This document shows, piece by piece, positions 1 to 8,318 of a stretch of 64,000 bases of DNA. Made by a program: the position numbers and the translations under genes. Source of the DNA: Alistipes sp. (GTDB lineage: Bacteria > Bacteroidota > Bacteroidia > Bacteroidales > Rikenellaceae); contig JAFQAN010000006.1 of the NCBI GenBank assembly GCA_017416915.1, positions 1 to 64,000 of the forward strand, read 5' to 3'. How positions within the stretch are numbered: the first letter of the stretch is position 1; each line of letters begins with the position of its first letter. The notes below the pieces were generated by a model. That model saw nothing but the letters and a program-made list of their open reading frames with translations, made no database searches and was not told the origin of the DNA.

Positions 1-11
1 ATCACGTCAAG
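1..11 (+). repeat. 3' end of a hairpin repeat cut by the window edge
   Basis: The first 11 bases match the 3' terminal stem of the hairpin repeat family described at 23581-23707 (compare ATCACGACAAG at 63612-63622). Two bases separate it from the next copy, the same tandem arrangement as at 63499-63751. The rest of this copy lies outside the window. Confidence 0.6.
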
Positions 12-12
12 G

Positions 13-140
13 GCTTGGTGTCAGAAGGGCGCCGAGTGCTACACTCGGCAAAAATGCCGTCGATGGGTAGTACTAAGGCGTACGTCCCATTGACGGCATT
101 TTTTGTTAGGGGACGCAATCGACCCCTTATCACACCAAGC
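13..140 (+). repeat. Hairpin repeat, AAGGG type, copy 1
   Basis: This is a 128-bp element closed by GCTTGGTGT (13-21) and ACACCAAGC (132-140). Inside come AAGGG (25-29) pairing with CCCTT (124-128), a private hairpin GCCGAGTG/CACTCGGC, and a long arm TGCCGTCgATGGG pairing with CCCATtGACGGCA. The tip is the conserved GTAC-loop-GTAC. It differs from the copy at 63624-63751 at three positions. Its right end abuts the T-tract of a minus-strand terminator-like hairpin (A7 at 141-147 on the plus strand). Confidence 0.85.
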
Positions 141-297
141 AAAAAAAGGAGGTCATCGAAAGATATTCAACTCGCCCGCGAGTACCGCGACCTTGTTTTA
201 GTAACAAAACGTGCCTCATTGCGATAACGCCTTTTGTTACAATCTTTCGATTGACCTCTCCAACCTAAAACTACTAACCTAAATGAACCTTAAAACT
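141..297 (-). ncRNA. Candidate small structured RNA or terminated leader
   Basis: A minus-strand promoter (332-304) would start transcription near 297. The transcript can close GGAGAGGTCaATCGAAAGAT (262-243) against ATCTTTCGATGACCTCC (164-148) and then runs into seven Ts (147-141), an intrinsic-terminator layout. The enclosed part can form GTAACAAAA/TTTTGTTAC and a GC-rich hairpin ACTCG-CGGG-CGAGT, so a three-way junction is possible. Three TTAGGTT-like repeats lie in the single-stranded 5' part. There is no ORF of note on this strand. I do not recognise an RNA family: it could be a stand-alone small RNA or an attenuated leader of a gene left of the window. Confidence 0.5.
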
Positions 298-303
298 TCA
301 CTG

Positions 304-334
304 CAAAGGTAAATAGTTTCTACCAAACACGCAA
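304..334 (-). promoter_or_regulatory. Bacteroidales promoter for the candidate RNA at 141-297
   Basis: On the minus strand TTG (334-332), 20 bases, then TACCTTTG (311-304) match the Bacteroidota -33/-7 consensus. The predicted start is near 297. Confidence 0.6.
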
Positions 335-600
335 GTTTTTTATTAAAAATTTTCAATAATTTTTTCAATAGTTTTAATTAATGCGCATCATTCTTTTATA
401 TTAAGCGCTGAAAATCTGAATATTACGCAAATCAAAAGTTCTTAATAAAAAATTTTAGTTTCTATGATTTTATTGCTACAATTTATCCATTTCGGGTCTG
501 AAAAGTGGGTGTTAGACGTTCATACTCTGCTACAAAAGGGATAAACGACATAGGTAAAAAGGGGAGCAAACTCAATATAGGAGAATAAAAGTTGCATATA
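335..600. other. AT-rich intergenic stretch
   Basis: This stretch between the minus-strand promoter and the glycosyltransferase promoter is rich in A and T runs. I see no convincing ORF, hairpin or repeat in it. Confidence 0.5.
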
Positions 601-632
601 TTTGGTGGGTCGCGGTAATTTTATTACTTTTG
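601..632 (+). promoter_or_regulatory. Promoter of the glycosyltransferase gene
   Basis: TTTG (601-604), 20 bases, TACTTTTG (625-632): a full match to the Bacteroidota consensus. The predicted start near 639 rules out the in-frame TTG at 630 as start codon and favours ATG 678. Confidence 0.75.
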
Positions 633-677
633 CAACATCGTCGCGCGCGCAACGTACGCGCACGTACACATAAAAAT

Positions 678-1838
678 ATGAAGCGTAACCACACGATAGG
701 ATTCGACGCAGAGAGCGCCGCACGTAGCAAGACGGGCATAGGCAACTATGGTCGCTTTATCATCAACGCCCTTGCCTCAGCCTGCGCGAGCAACACATAT
801 CTTCGCCTATACATCACCAAACAGCACAACAACGCCTACTTTGACCGCGTAGCCGCGCTCCGCAACGTAGAGGCGATGGAGCCTGACGGACGCCTGTGGC
901 GCAGGTTGTCGCGGCTGTGGAGAGCGATAGGCGTCTCGCGCGATGCCAAAAATGGTAGCGTTGAGCTATACCACGGCTTAGACAATAGGCTACCATACGG
1001 CTTAGCACACTACAACATCCGCAGTATAATCACCATACACGACCTGCGCTTTATACGCTTTTCATCGAGAAACCCTATTATGGCATACTTAGACAAGCAC
1101 CGTATGCACTCTTCGTGTCGCCGCGCCGACCGCATAATTGCCGTCAGCGAGGGTACGAAGCACGACCTTGTCGAACTTATGAACATCGACCCCGAAAAGA
1201 TAGATGTCATATACACAGGTTGCGACCCCTGCTACACTGCACCTATCGACGCAGACTACGTGGCAGCCGTCAAGGAGCAATACAAGCTCCCCGAGCGATA
1301 TATACTCAACGTAGGCACCCAGTCGAAGCGTCGAAACATAGAGCTAATTCTCGATGCAATGACCAAGCTACCCGAGCCAATAGACCTTGTGGCCGTGGGA
1401 GCGCCCACATCGCATACACGCCGCCTGGCAGCCCTTGCACGAAAATTGGGCATAGATAGCCGCGTACACTTCATCGTATGCGACAGCAACGAGGAGCTTG
1501 CGGCAATATACCGTGGCGCAGAGCTATTGGTAAATCCCACACACTACTCCACCTTCGGTATGCCATTAGTCGAGGCGCTCAACGTGGGCATCCCCGTAAT
1601 AGGCGCTACTGGTTCGAGCCACGAGGAGGCAGCAGGTCCCAACGGAATATACGTATCCCCCGATAATAGCGCCGAGTTAGCAGACAAAATAGATGCACTG
1701 CTAAACAACGAGGAGCTGCGTAGGCAGGTAGTCGAGAGTGGCAAAAGCCACGTCTCTCGCTTCCGTCCCGAGGTTACAGCGTACAACATTCTGAACTGCT
1801 ACAAGCGCATAGGTATCGACCTAAACGAATATTTATAA
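678..1838 (+). CDS. GT4-family glycosyltransferase
   Basis: This protein of 386 residues is a GT-B fold glycosyltransferase of family 4, which transfers a nucleotide-activated sugar to a lipid or glycan acceptor at the cytoplasmic membrane. The N-terminal part has YHGLDNRLPYG and HDLRF. The C-terminal donor domain has NVGTQSKRRN (about residue 211) and STFGMPLVEAL (about residue 291). In the usual E-x7-E motif the first Glu is replaced by Ser here, while the second is kept. No signal peptide or membrane segment is seen. The longer reading from TTG 630 overlaps the promoter, so ATG 678 is chosen. The gene has its own promoter and stands alone upstream of etfB. Donor and acceptor cannot be read from the sequence. 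Confidence 0.85.
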   Translation: MKRNHTIGFDAESAARSKTGIGNYGRFIINALASACASNTYLRLYITKQHNNAYFDRVAALRNVEAMEPDGRLWRRLSRLWRAIGVSRDAKNGSVELYHGLDNRLPYGLAHYNIRSIITIHDLRFIRFSSRNPIMAYLDKHRMHSSCRRADRIIAVSEGTKHDLVELMNIDPEKIDVIYTGCDPCYTAPIDADYVAAVKEQYKLPERYILNVGTQSKRRNIELILDAMTKLPEPIDLVAVGAPTSHTRRLAALARKLGIDSRVHFIVCDSNEELAAIYRGAELLVNPTHYSTFGMPLVEALNVGIPVIGATGSSHEEAAGPNGIYVSPDNSAELADKIDALLNNEELRRQVVESGKSHVSRFRPEVTAYNILNCYKRIGIDLNEYL

Positions 1839-1966
1839 GCCGCGAAGGGGTATTAGAGGAGTGTTAGAGGAGTAACAATGATTGGCAAAACAGAAAAATT
1901 GAATAGATTTTTATTCTACTGATTTACAAAGGCTTAAAATATTATTTTTTAGTTTAACGGTAATTA

Positions 1967-1999
1967 TTGGCGATTTTTAGACAATTTTAAGTATCTTTG
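1967..1999 (+). promoter_or_regulatory. Promoter of the etfB-etfA-acd operon
   Basis: TTGG (1967-1970) and TATCTTTG (1992-1999) match the -33 and -7 elements with 21 bases between. A leader of about 90 bases precedes ATG 2097. Confidence 0.7.
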
Positions 2000-2096
2000 C
2001 AAAGTTTTGTGCAAGTCGCTACTACGCCATAAACAGCACTGCAAAGGCACAAAAGCGAAGAGCAAAAGAGACAATATACATACAATTAATATAGTT

Positions 2097-2972
2097 ATGG
2101 GAAAAGTAACGAAAATCGTAGTTATGGCAAAGCAGGTCCCCGACACACGCAATGTGGGCAAGGATGCCATGACCGCGGAGGGTACGGTAAACCGTGCCGC
2201 TCTTGCCGCAATCTTCAACCCCGAAGACTTGAACGCCTTGGAGATGGCCCTTCAAATGAAGGATCGTCTCGGTGAGGCGACCGTACACGTACTCACAATG
2301 GGTCCTCAGCGCGCTGCCGACATCATTCGCGAAGCTATGTTTCGCGGTGCTGATGGTGGCTACCTGCTTTCGGGCAGAGAGTTCGCAGGCTCTGACACCC
2401 TTGCAACATCGTATGCACTATCGTGCGCACTACGCAAGATAAACCCCGACATCATCGTAGCTGGTCGCCAGGCTATCGACGGCGACACGGCACAGGTAGG
2501 TCCTCAGGTTGCCGAGAAGCTCGGTATGCCGCAGGTAACATACGCCGAGGAGCTTATCGAGATTAAGGATGGCGAGATTGTGGTTAAGCGCCGTTTGGAG
2601 CGTGGCACCGAGGTAGTGGTATCGCCACTGCCCGCCGTAATCACAGTGAACTCGTCAGCAAAGGAGTGTCGTCCGCGTAACGCCAAGCGCGTGATGAAGT
2701 TCAAGTATGCGTTGGCAACATCGGAGCTTGCAGCTGCCGATGAGCAGTGCCGCAACTTCATCGACGAGCGTCCCTATCTACACATCGTGGAGTACGCCGC
2801 AGCAGATGTAAACCCCGACCCCGAACAGCTCGGTCTGGCAGGCTCACCCACGAAGGTTAAGAAGATTGAGAACGTGGTATTTCAGGCTAAGGAGGCAAAG
2901 GCTCTTACCGCAGAGGATGCCGACATCGAGAGCCTAATGGTTGAACTTATTTCGAGCCACACGCTCGGTTAA
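2097..2972 (+). CDS. etfB: Electron transfer flavoprotein, beta subunit
   Basis: EtfB (291 residues) is the AMP-binding small subunit of the electron transfer flavoprotein, which takes electrons from acyl-CoA dehydrogenase in the cytoplasm. The start KIVVMAKQVPD, the central AGRQAIDGDTAQVGP and the region VNSSAKECRPRNAK are typical of the family. ATG 2097 is chosen because it lines up with family starts; the longer frame from 2007 runs back into the promoter leader. It is first in an operon with etfA (15-base gap) and an acyl-CoA dehydrogenase, so its direct partner is encoded alongside. Confidence 0.95.
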   Translation: MGKVTKIVVMAKQVPDTRNVGKDAMTAEGTVNRAALAAIFNPEDLNALEMALQMKDRLGEATVHVLTMGPQRAADIIREAMFRGADGGYLLSGREFAGSDTLATSYALSCALRKINPDIIVAGRQAIDGDTAQVGPQVAEKLGMPQVTYAEELIEIKDGEIVVKRRLERGTEVVVSPLPAVITVNSSAKECRPRNAKRVMKFKYALATSELAAADEQCRNFIDERPYLHIVEYAAADVNPDPEQLGLAGSPTKVKKIENVVFQAKEAKALTAEDADIESLMVELISSHTLG

Positions 2973-2987
2973 ACGATTTTTTTGAGT

Positions 2988-4007
2988 ATGAATAACGTAT
3001 TTGTATATATCGAAGTCGAGGAGCAACAGATTGCCGATGTCTCTTTGGAGCTTCTCACAAAGGGTCGTGAGCTGGCAGACACGTTGGGCGTGAAGCTCGA
3101 AGCGGTAGTTGCCGGAAAGGATGTTAAGCCCCTCGCTAAGGAGCTTGCAAAGTATGGTGCAGACACCGTATGGGTGGCAGATGACGAGATTTTTGCACCC
3201 TTCCGCACCCTCCCCCACACAGCCGTAATGGTAGGTCTTATCGAGCAGGAGAAGCCGCAGATTGCCCTGTTTGGCGCCACTCCCGTAGGTCGCGACTTCG
3301 CACCCCGCGTATCGTCGGCACTGCACAGCGGACTTACGGCAGACTGCACCGAGCTTGTTATCGGCGAACATAAGGACCCCAAGACGGGCAAGGAGTATGA
3401 CTCACTGCTCTACCAGATTCGTCCCGCCTTTGGCGGCAACATCATCGCCACCATCGTAAACCCCGAGTGCCGCCCACAGATGGCTACCGTGCGCGAGGGC
3501 GTTATGCGTAAGGAGGAGTGCCAGACCCCACACGCTGGCGAGATTAAGGAGATAGAGTGGCAAAAGATGGTCAAAGATACCGACCTTGCAGTACGCATCG
3601 TAGAGCGCCACATCGAGGAGCGCAAGATAAATATCAAGGGCGCATCGGTGATTGTCGCTGGTGGCTACGGCGTAGGCTCTAAGGAGGGCTTCAAGCTCGT
3701 TCACGAGCTTGCCAACGTGCTTGGTGGCGAGGTAGGTGCTTCACGTGCTGCTGTCGATGCAGGCTTCACCGAACACGAGCGACAGATTGGTCAGACAGGC
3801 ATTACGGTACGTCCTAAGCTCTATATCGCTTGCGGTATCTCGGGACAGATTCAGCATACGGCAGGTATGGATGGCTCGGCAATGATAGTATCTATTAACA
3901 CCGACCCTCAGGCACCTATCAACAAGATTGCCGACTACGCTATCACAGGTAGCGTCGAGGAGGTAATTCCCAAGATGATTAAGTATTACAAACAAAACTC
4001 GAAGTAG
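2988..4007 (+). CDS. etfA: Electron transfer flavoprotein, alpha subunit
   Basis: EtfA (339 residues) forms a heterodimer with EtfB and binds FAD. The N-terminal Rossmann-like domain is followed by the C-terminal FAD domain: GGYGVGSKEGF, then CGISGQIQHTAGM (about residues 280-292) and NTDPQAPINKIADYA, all diagnostic. A TTG six bases upstream is in frame, but ATG 2988 is more likely. Only two bases separate its stop from the start of the dehydrogenase gene, which indicates coupled expression. Whether the complex bifurcates electrons cannot be judged here. Confidence 0.95.
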   Translation: MNNVFVYIEVEEQQIADVSLELLTKGRELADTLGVKLEAVVAGKDVKPLAKELAKYGADTVWVADDEIFAPFRTLPHTAVMVGLIEQEKPQIALFGATPVGRDFAPRVSSALHSGLTADCTELVIGEHKDPKTGKEYDSLLYQIRPAFGGNIIATIVNPECRPQMATVREGVMRKEECQTPHAGEIKEIEWQKMVKDTDLAVRIVERHIEERKINIKGASVIVAGGYGVGSKEGFKLVHELANVLGGEVGASRAAVDAGFTEHERQIGQTGITVRPKLYIACGISGQIQHTAGMDGSAMIVSINTDPQAPINKIADYAITGSVEEVIPKMIKYYKQNSK

Positions 4008-4009
4008 CA

Positions 4010-5719
4010 ATGGCAAACTTTTTTTCAGATAACAAAGATCTACAATATCACCTCTCGCATCCATTGATGAAGAGGATTATCGAGCTGAAAGAGCGCAACT
4101 TTGCCGATGCAGGCGTCTATGACTACGCACCGCAAAATGTGGAGGACGCCTTAGACTCATATCAGCGCGTCTTGGACATCGTCGGCGAGGTATGCGGCGA
4201 GGTTATCGCAGCCAACGCCGAGAGCGTCGATAAGGAGGGTCCTCGCGTGGTAAATGACCACGTGGAGTATGCCGCAGGCACTGCTCGCAACATCGAAGCA
4301 CTCATTGAGGCGGGGCTGAGCGGTATGACACTACCCCGCAAGTATGACGGTCTGAATATGCCCGTTACGTGCTTCGCTATGGCAAACGAGATGGTTGCAC
4401 GTGCCGACGCTGGCTTCGAGAATATCTGGGGCTTGCAGGACTGTGCCGAGACTATCAACGAGTTTGCCTCGGAGGAGATTAAGGCTAAGTTCTTGCCATG
4501 GGTATCGGCAGGTGCTACCTGCGCTATGGACCTCACCGAGCCTGATGCAGGCTCGGACCTCGGCGCAGTGATGCTCAAAGCTACCTACGACGAGGCTGCT
4601 GGCGTATGGCGTCTCAACGGCGTTAAGCGCTTCATCACCAACGGTGATGGCGACATATCGCTCGTGCTGGCACGTACCGAGGATGGCACGAAGGATGCCC
4701 GCGGTCTGTCGATGCTCATCTACGACAAGCGCGACGGTGGCGTAAAGGTGCGCCGCATCGAGAATAAACTCGGCATCAAGGGGTCGCCCACCTGCGAGTT
4801 GGTATTCAACAATGCCCCTGCAACACTCGTTGGCGACCGCAAGATGGGTCTTATCAAGTATGTTATGTCGCTGATGAACGCGGCACGTCTCGGCATCGCA
4901 GCGCAATCTACGGGTCTGTGCGAGGCCGCCTACCGCGAGGCGTTGAAGTATGCTGGCGAGCGTGAGCAGTTCGGCAAACCTATCATACAGTTTGCTGCCG
5001 TGGCTGAGATGCTTAAAAATATGGAGGCTAAGACCATCGCATCGCGCGCCATGCTCTACGAGACCGCCCGCTTTGTGGATATATACAAGCAGCTCAACCA
5101 TATCTCGCACGAGCGCAGCTTAGAGCCAGAGGAGCGCCAGGAGATGAAGTTCTACAACCGCCTCGCCGATGGCTTCACGCCGCTTGCCAAGATGTTCGCA
5201 TCGGAGTACGCCAATGAGGTCGCCTACGACTCGATACAGATTCACGGTGGCTCGGGCTATATGAAGGACTACGCCTGTGAGCGCCTCTACCGCGATGCTC
5301 GTATTATGAATATATACGAGGGTACTACGCAGTTGCAGGTAGTGGCGGCCATCAACCACGTAACGAAGGGTACGTACCTCGAACAGATTATGCGTTACGA
5401 GGAGAATACTCCCACCGAGGCAACCAAGGCGATGTTCGACAAGCTCGTAGCACTGCGTGAGGTATATACGAAGGCTGTTGAGCGCGTCGAGAGTATAGAC
5501 AAGGAGTGCGCAGGCTACAAGGACTTCCACGCACGCCGCCTTGTTGAGATTGCGGGCTATATCATCATGTCGCACATCCTCCTGCGTCAAGCTGGCGAGA
5601 ATGAGGAGTACGTTGCTCCCGCACAAATCTTCGTTAAGTACGCATCAAAGAAGATTGTCGAGGCCTCGTCGTACATCGAGCAGAGCGAGGCTTCGGATGT
5701 CGAGCTATTCCGCGCATAG
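4010..5719 (+). CDS. Acyl-CoA dehydrogenase (long form)
   Basis: A cytoplasmic FAD enzyme of 569 residues that oxidises an acyl-CoA to the 2,3-enoyl-CoA and passes electrons to EtfAB. Signature 1 is LTEPDAGSD (about 174-182) and signature 2 is QIHGGSGYMKD (about 409). The catalytic base is the Glu of YEGTTQLQ (about 437). The protein is longer than the usual 380 residues because of a C-terminal helical extension of about 120 residues, a form commonly paired with etf genes in Bacteroidales. Chain-length preference is not readable; a short-chain substrate is plausible. It is the last gene of the operon and is followed by a strong terminator. Confidence 0.93.
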   Translation: MANFFSDNKDLQYHLSHPLMKRIIELKERNFADAGVYDYAPQNVEDALDSYQRVLDIVGEVCGEVIAANAESVDKEGPRVVNDHVEYAAGTARNIEALIEAGLSGMTLPRKYDGLNMPVTCFAMANEMVARADAGFENIWGLQDCAETINEFASEEIKAKFLPWVSAGATCAMDLTEPDAGSDLGAVMLKATYDEAAGVWRLNGVKRFITNGDGDISLVLARTEDGTKDARGLSMLIYDKRDGGVKVRRIENKLGIKGSPTCELVFNNAPATLVGDRKMGLIKYVMSLMNAARLGIAAQSTGLCEAAYREALKYAGEREQFGKPIIQFAAVAEMLKNMEAKTIASRAMLYETARFVDIYKQLNHISHERSLEPEERQEMKFYNRLADGFTPLAKMFASEYANEVAYDSIQIHGGSGYMKDYACERLYRDARIMNIYEGTTQLQVVAAINHVTKGTYLEQIMRYEENTPTEATKAMFDKLVALREVYTKAVERVESIDKECAGYKDFHARRLVEIAGYIIMSHILLRQAGENEEYVAPAQIFVKYASKKIVEASSYIEQSEASDVELFRA

Positions 5720-5734
5720 TGCGCAACAAAGGAT

Positions 5735-5779
5735 AAAACGAGGTGTTCTCTGCAATAGCGGAGGACACCTCGTTTTTTT
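5735..5779 (+). terminator. Intrinsic terminator of the etf operon
   Basis: The stem AAAACGAGGTGTtCTC pairs with GAGgACACCTCGTTTT and is followed by a run of Ts, 15 bases after the stop codon of the dehydrogenase gene. Confidence 0.88.
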
Positions 5780-5828
5780 AGATAGTTTTGAAGTGATAGA
5801 AATTGGGAGGCTTAGATGTCGGGCGCGG

Positions 5829-6044
5829 TTGGGAATGGCTGAGAGGCGCGCGATTGACTGGGAAAGACTGAGAAAGACTGAGAACACCTGGGAATGACTG
5901 AGAGGCGCGCCAACAAGACCACAAGACTGCGAGACCGCGAGACTGCGAGACCACGGGACGACGAGACTGCTGAAAAACCCAGGCGTTCTCAGGCGTTCTC
6001 AGGCGTTCTCAGTCGTGCGTGGCAGTGCGCTATCGAGCGTGATT
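5829..6044 (+). repeat. Low-complexity foldback arms of composite repeat 1
   Basis: The left arm (about 5829-5912) carries degenerate decamers such as GAGAAAGACT and the motif GGCGCGCC. The middle (about 5913-5970) is an octamer-like run of GAGACnnCGAGAC. The right arm (about 5980-6024) carries CAGGCGTTCT decamers, roughly the reverse complement of the left arm. The hairpin repeat at 6045 follows directly. No gene is seen between 5720 and 6248. Confidence 0.75.
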
Positions 6045-6174
6045 GTTTGGCGTCAGAAGGGTTGCAGATGTGTTCTATCGCAAAAGAGAGTGCCGTGGGA
6101 TAGTACTAAAACGTACAGCCCACGGCACTCTACTTTTTGGGATAGGACGCAGATGCGCCCTTATCACGCCAAAC
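6045..6174 (+). repeat. Hairpin repeat, AAGGG type, copy 2
   Basis: It is closed by GTTTGGCGT (6045-6053) and ACGCCAAAC (6166-6174). GAAGGG pairs with CCCTT, an internal loop holds GCAGATG on both sides, and AGTGCCGTGGG pairs with CCCACGGCACT under a GTAC-TAAAAC-GTAC tip. The stem sequence differs from the other copies but stays paired. The right end abuts the T-tract of the exbD terminator. Confidence 0.85.
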
Positions 6175-6211
6175 AAAAAAAGGATGGCTAATATTATAGT
6201 ATTAGCCATCC
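6175..6211 (-). terminator. Intrinsic terminator of the exbB-exbD operon
   Basis: On the minus strand GGATGGCTAATA (6211-6200) pairs with TATTAGCCATCC (6193-6182), followed by seven Ts (6181-6175). It lies 38 bases after the stop codon of the last gene. Confidence 0.9.
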
Positions 6212-6248
6212 CTCTTATCGTGTGGCGCTTGCCACACACTATTGTAGA

Positions 6249-6710
6249 TTAGTTGTTCTCGACAGCTCTTGCTGCATAAGAGATAGACAACGCGTCTGCC
6301 TTACGCAACTCCTGCTTTACAGCCGTCAGCTTACCTACGGTAGCACCTTCGTCCACGCGCAAGTTTACTGTCAATGACTGCACATCCATCTTCTTGGTTA
6401 CTGCCGAAGCAGCCACAAAGTTCTGGATATCGGCAACATCACCAGTCTGGTCGTTGAGCTGAATCATCAACGCATCACCCTCCTGGCCCTTAGCACTCAG
6501 GGGTTTACCCATCCAAACATTTACTAAATTCTTCTTATCGAGCTCCGTAATCTCATGTGCCTCTGGCATCGCAACGGTTACCAAAGGATCTGTCTCACGC
6601 ATGGTCGTTGCCGCCATGAAGAAGAACAGAAGCATGAAGATAATATCGGGAAGCGACGATGTCGATAGCGCGGGCACCTCTTTCTTGCCCTTCTTTGCCA
6701 TTACTGCCAT
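6249..6710 (-). CDS. exbD: ExbD/TolR-family protein
   Basis: A protein of 153 residues with one N-terminal membrane helix and a periplasmic domain. It is the stator-type partner of ExbB that couples the proton gradient to TonB-type work at the outer membrane. The helix SLPDIIFMLLFFFMAATT carries the Asp needed for proton movement in this family. The periplasmic part looks like a compact ExbD fold. A second in-frame Met three codons later is an alternative start. It begins two bases after the stop of the other exbD, so the two are translated together as the last genes of the operon. Confidence 0.88.
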   Translation of the reverse strand: MAVMAKKGKKEVPALSTSSLPDIIFMLLFFFMAATTMRETDPLVTVAMPEAHEITELDKKNLVNVWMGKPLSAKGQEGDALMIQLNDQTGDVADIQNFVAASAVTKKMDVQSLTVNLRVDEGATVGKLTAVKQELRKADALSISYAARAVENN

Positions 6711-6712
6711 AA

Positions 6713-7309
6713 CTACTTCTTTGTTTGATCGTTAGGCTCAGCCTCAGATATTCGCATAGGAACAGCCTTACGGATGTTATTTGCCTGAATATCCTCCAAC
6801 TCGCCGTACTTCTTACCATATACCTTCAATGAGATATCATCGCGATAGAGGTTGAAAGCGTGCGTAAGCTCATCCTGAACCTGCAAGTAAATCTTATACT
6901 TGGTCTCGTCATCGGCTTTAAGCGACACCAAACCCTCGCTGATATCGTAGTTCATACCGTCGATTTCGGTAGCCTTCTTAGCCGAACGATCGGGCAATGT
7001 AAGGAAGTTGTAAACCTCCTGCGACAAGCGTGAATGGCGACCGTTACGTCTAAGATCGTTAGGCACGTACTCATCGGTACCCACCATGATCATACCACTC
7101 TTTGACACGTTCACTTTGAGAACGTTACGCTCGTTTACATCGACGTCGTTCTGTTGCTCGGTAGTATCGACCCATTTAGGAAGCGTACGCTTCATACCAG
7201 TATCGACATCCATCGTAGTAGTAACCAAGAAGAATATCAACAGCAAGAACGCAATATCCGCCATTGAGCTGGAATTGATCTCACCAGCCTTTTTCTTTCC
7301 TCTTGCCAT
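6713..7309 (-). CDS. exbD: ExbD/TolR-family protein, larger paralogue
   Basis: An ExbD-like protein of 198 residues: a short cytoplasmic tail rich in Lys, a membrane helix MADIAFLLLIFFLVTTT with the conserved Asp, and a periplasmic domain longer than usual (ExbD is typically about 140 residues). The extra length lies in the middle, around residues 80-150. Two different ExbD subunits next to one ExbB are common in Bacteroidota and may form a mixed stator, which is inference. It is five bases from the preceding gene and two bases from the following one. Confidence 0.88.
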   Translation of the reverse strand: MARGKKKAGEINSSSMADIAFLLLIFFLVTTTMDVDTGMKRTLPKWVDTTEQQNDVDVNERNVLKVNVSKSGMIMVGTDEYVPNDLRRNGRHSRLSQEVYNFLTLPDRSAKKATEIDGMNYDISEGLVSLKADDETKYKIYLQVQDELTHAFNLYRDDISLKVYGKKYGELEDIQANNIRKAVPMRISEAEPNDQTKK

Positions 7310-7314
7310 ACTAA

Positions 7315-8286
7315 TTACGATTTAAATGTGCCACGAACAGCTGAGTAAATTGCTGCCAAAGCTGCACCTACGAAAGCAATATAAGTTACCAAGATACATA
7401 CGTCGGCGGCCATATACTCAAACTCGCCGAATACGGTACGTGTAGCGGGATCGTTACCAACACCAAGGGGCAGACCCTTAACATCGTAAAGAACCGTACC
7501 ATCAGCCCAGCCGTGACCAGCTGCTACGAAGTAAGCGATGCCTATGATAGCAACGACAACAACCAGTGATACGAGAGCCTTAACGACACCGCCCTTGCTC
7601 TGGAACATACCCAAAATAGCCTGGAAGACAACAAAGACAACAGCAAATACCATCAAGAAGTAGAACCACATGATGTTGATGCTGATAGCCTGAGCCAAAG
7701 CGCCTACGTTCTCTGCATCCTTCTCTGACTGAGCCATAGCCTCCTCGATAGCGGGGATATTCTCCGACCAAGCTACCTCGTTATCACGACGAGTCTTCAA
7801 CTCTGCCTCAACCTTGGCATACTCCTCGGCAACCTTCTGAGCCTCCTCGTAAGCCCTCTTCTGTGAGCCATTCTTGTACTTTACATCCTTCAACTCGTCG
7901 AGAGTTGCCTTTGCCTCGTCGTAAGCAGCCTGCTGCTCAGCAACCTTAGCCTCCAACTCCGAAATAGCCACCTTGTTCTCCTCGCGCTTTGCCTTTACCT
8001 CATCAAGAGTCAAGCCAGGGAAAGTGGTCTCCATTTCAGCCTTATACTGTGTTGCGAACACAGTCTTCAAAGCCTCGATACCCTCCTCAGTAGTTCTGAC
8101 GGGCATAGGCTTACCATCCTCACTGTTGATAGGCTCGCCGTTCTCGTCGAACTGCTGAACAAGAGCCATATTACCAGCGATCTTGGCTGACTCGGGGGCG
8201 CTTGCACCAACATAGATGGCGTAGCCCATCAAGGCAACCGAGATAACGGCAACGATGAGGAATACTATTCTATTAATATTTTTCAT
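7315..8286 (-). CDS. Four-helix coiled-coil membrane protein of the ExbBD operon
   Basis: A protein of 323 residues without a recognised domain. There is a membrane helix at about 7-29, then a charged region with a predicted coiled coil (about 95-180, rich in Glu, Lys and Ala). Three more hydrophobic helices follow at about 205-228, 236-257 and 292-315. It sits between exbB and exbD with short gaps (32 and 5 bases), so it very probably works with the motor complex, perhaps as an extra membrane subunit. That role is inferred only from position. Similar uncharacterised proteins occur at this place in other Bacteroidales. Confidence 0.8.
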   Translation of the reverse strand: MKNINRIVFLIVAVISVALMGYAIYVGASAPESAKIAGNMALVQQFDENGEPINSEDGKPMPVRTTEEGIEALKTVFATQYKAEMETTFPGLTLDEVKAKREENKVAISELEAKVAEQQAAYDEAKATLDELKDVKYKNGSQKRAYEEAQKVAEEYAKVEAELKTRRDNEVAWSENIPAIEEAMAQSEKDAENVGALAQAISINIMWFYFLMVFAVVFVVFQAILGMFQSKGGVVKALVSLVVVVAIIGIAYFVAAGHGWADGTVLYDVKGLPLGVGNDPATRTVFGEFEYMAADVCILVTYIAFVGAALAAIYSAVRGTFKS

Positions 8287-8318
8287 AATAAATTTCTCCT
8301 TAATAATTAGGTCTTAGT

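Noticed and set aside
13-140. Hairpin repeats as integron attC sites
   Set aside because: Length and fold would fit, but the ends are not the RYYYAAC/GTTRRRY core sites, no integrase is present and no gene cassettes lie between copies.
15-227. 70-residue ORF inside the first hairpin repeat, and its twin near 63584
   Set aside because: It lies over a palindromic non-coding repeat; the frame is not maintained in the other copies.
4331-5110. Long antisense ORF over the acyl-CoA dehydrogenase gene
   Set aside because: High GC at third positions leaves antisense frames open; the sense frame has full family signatures. The same holds for antisense ORFs at 33255-34082, 38700-39380, 41334-42344 and 53026-53853.
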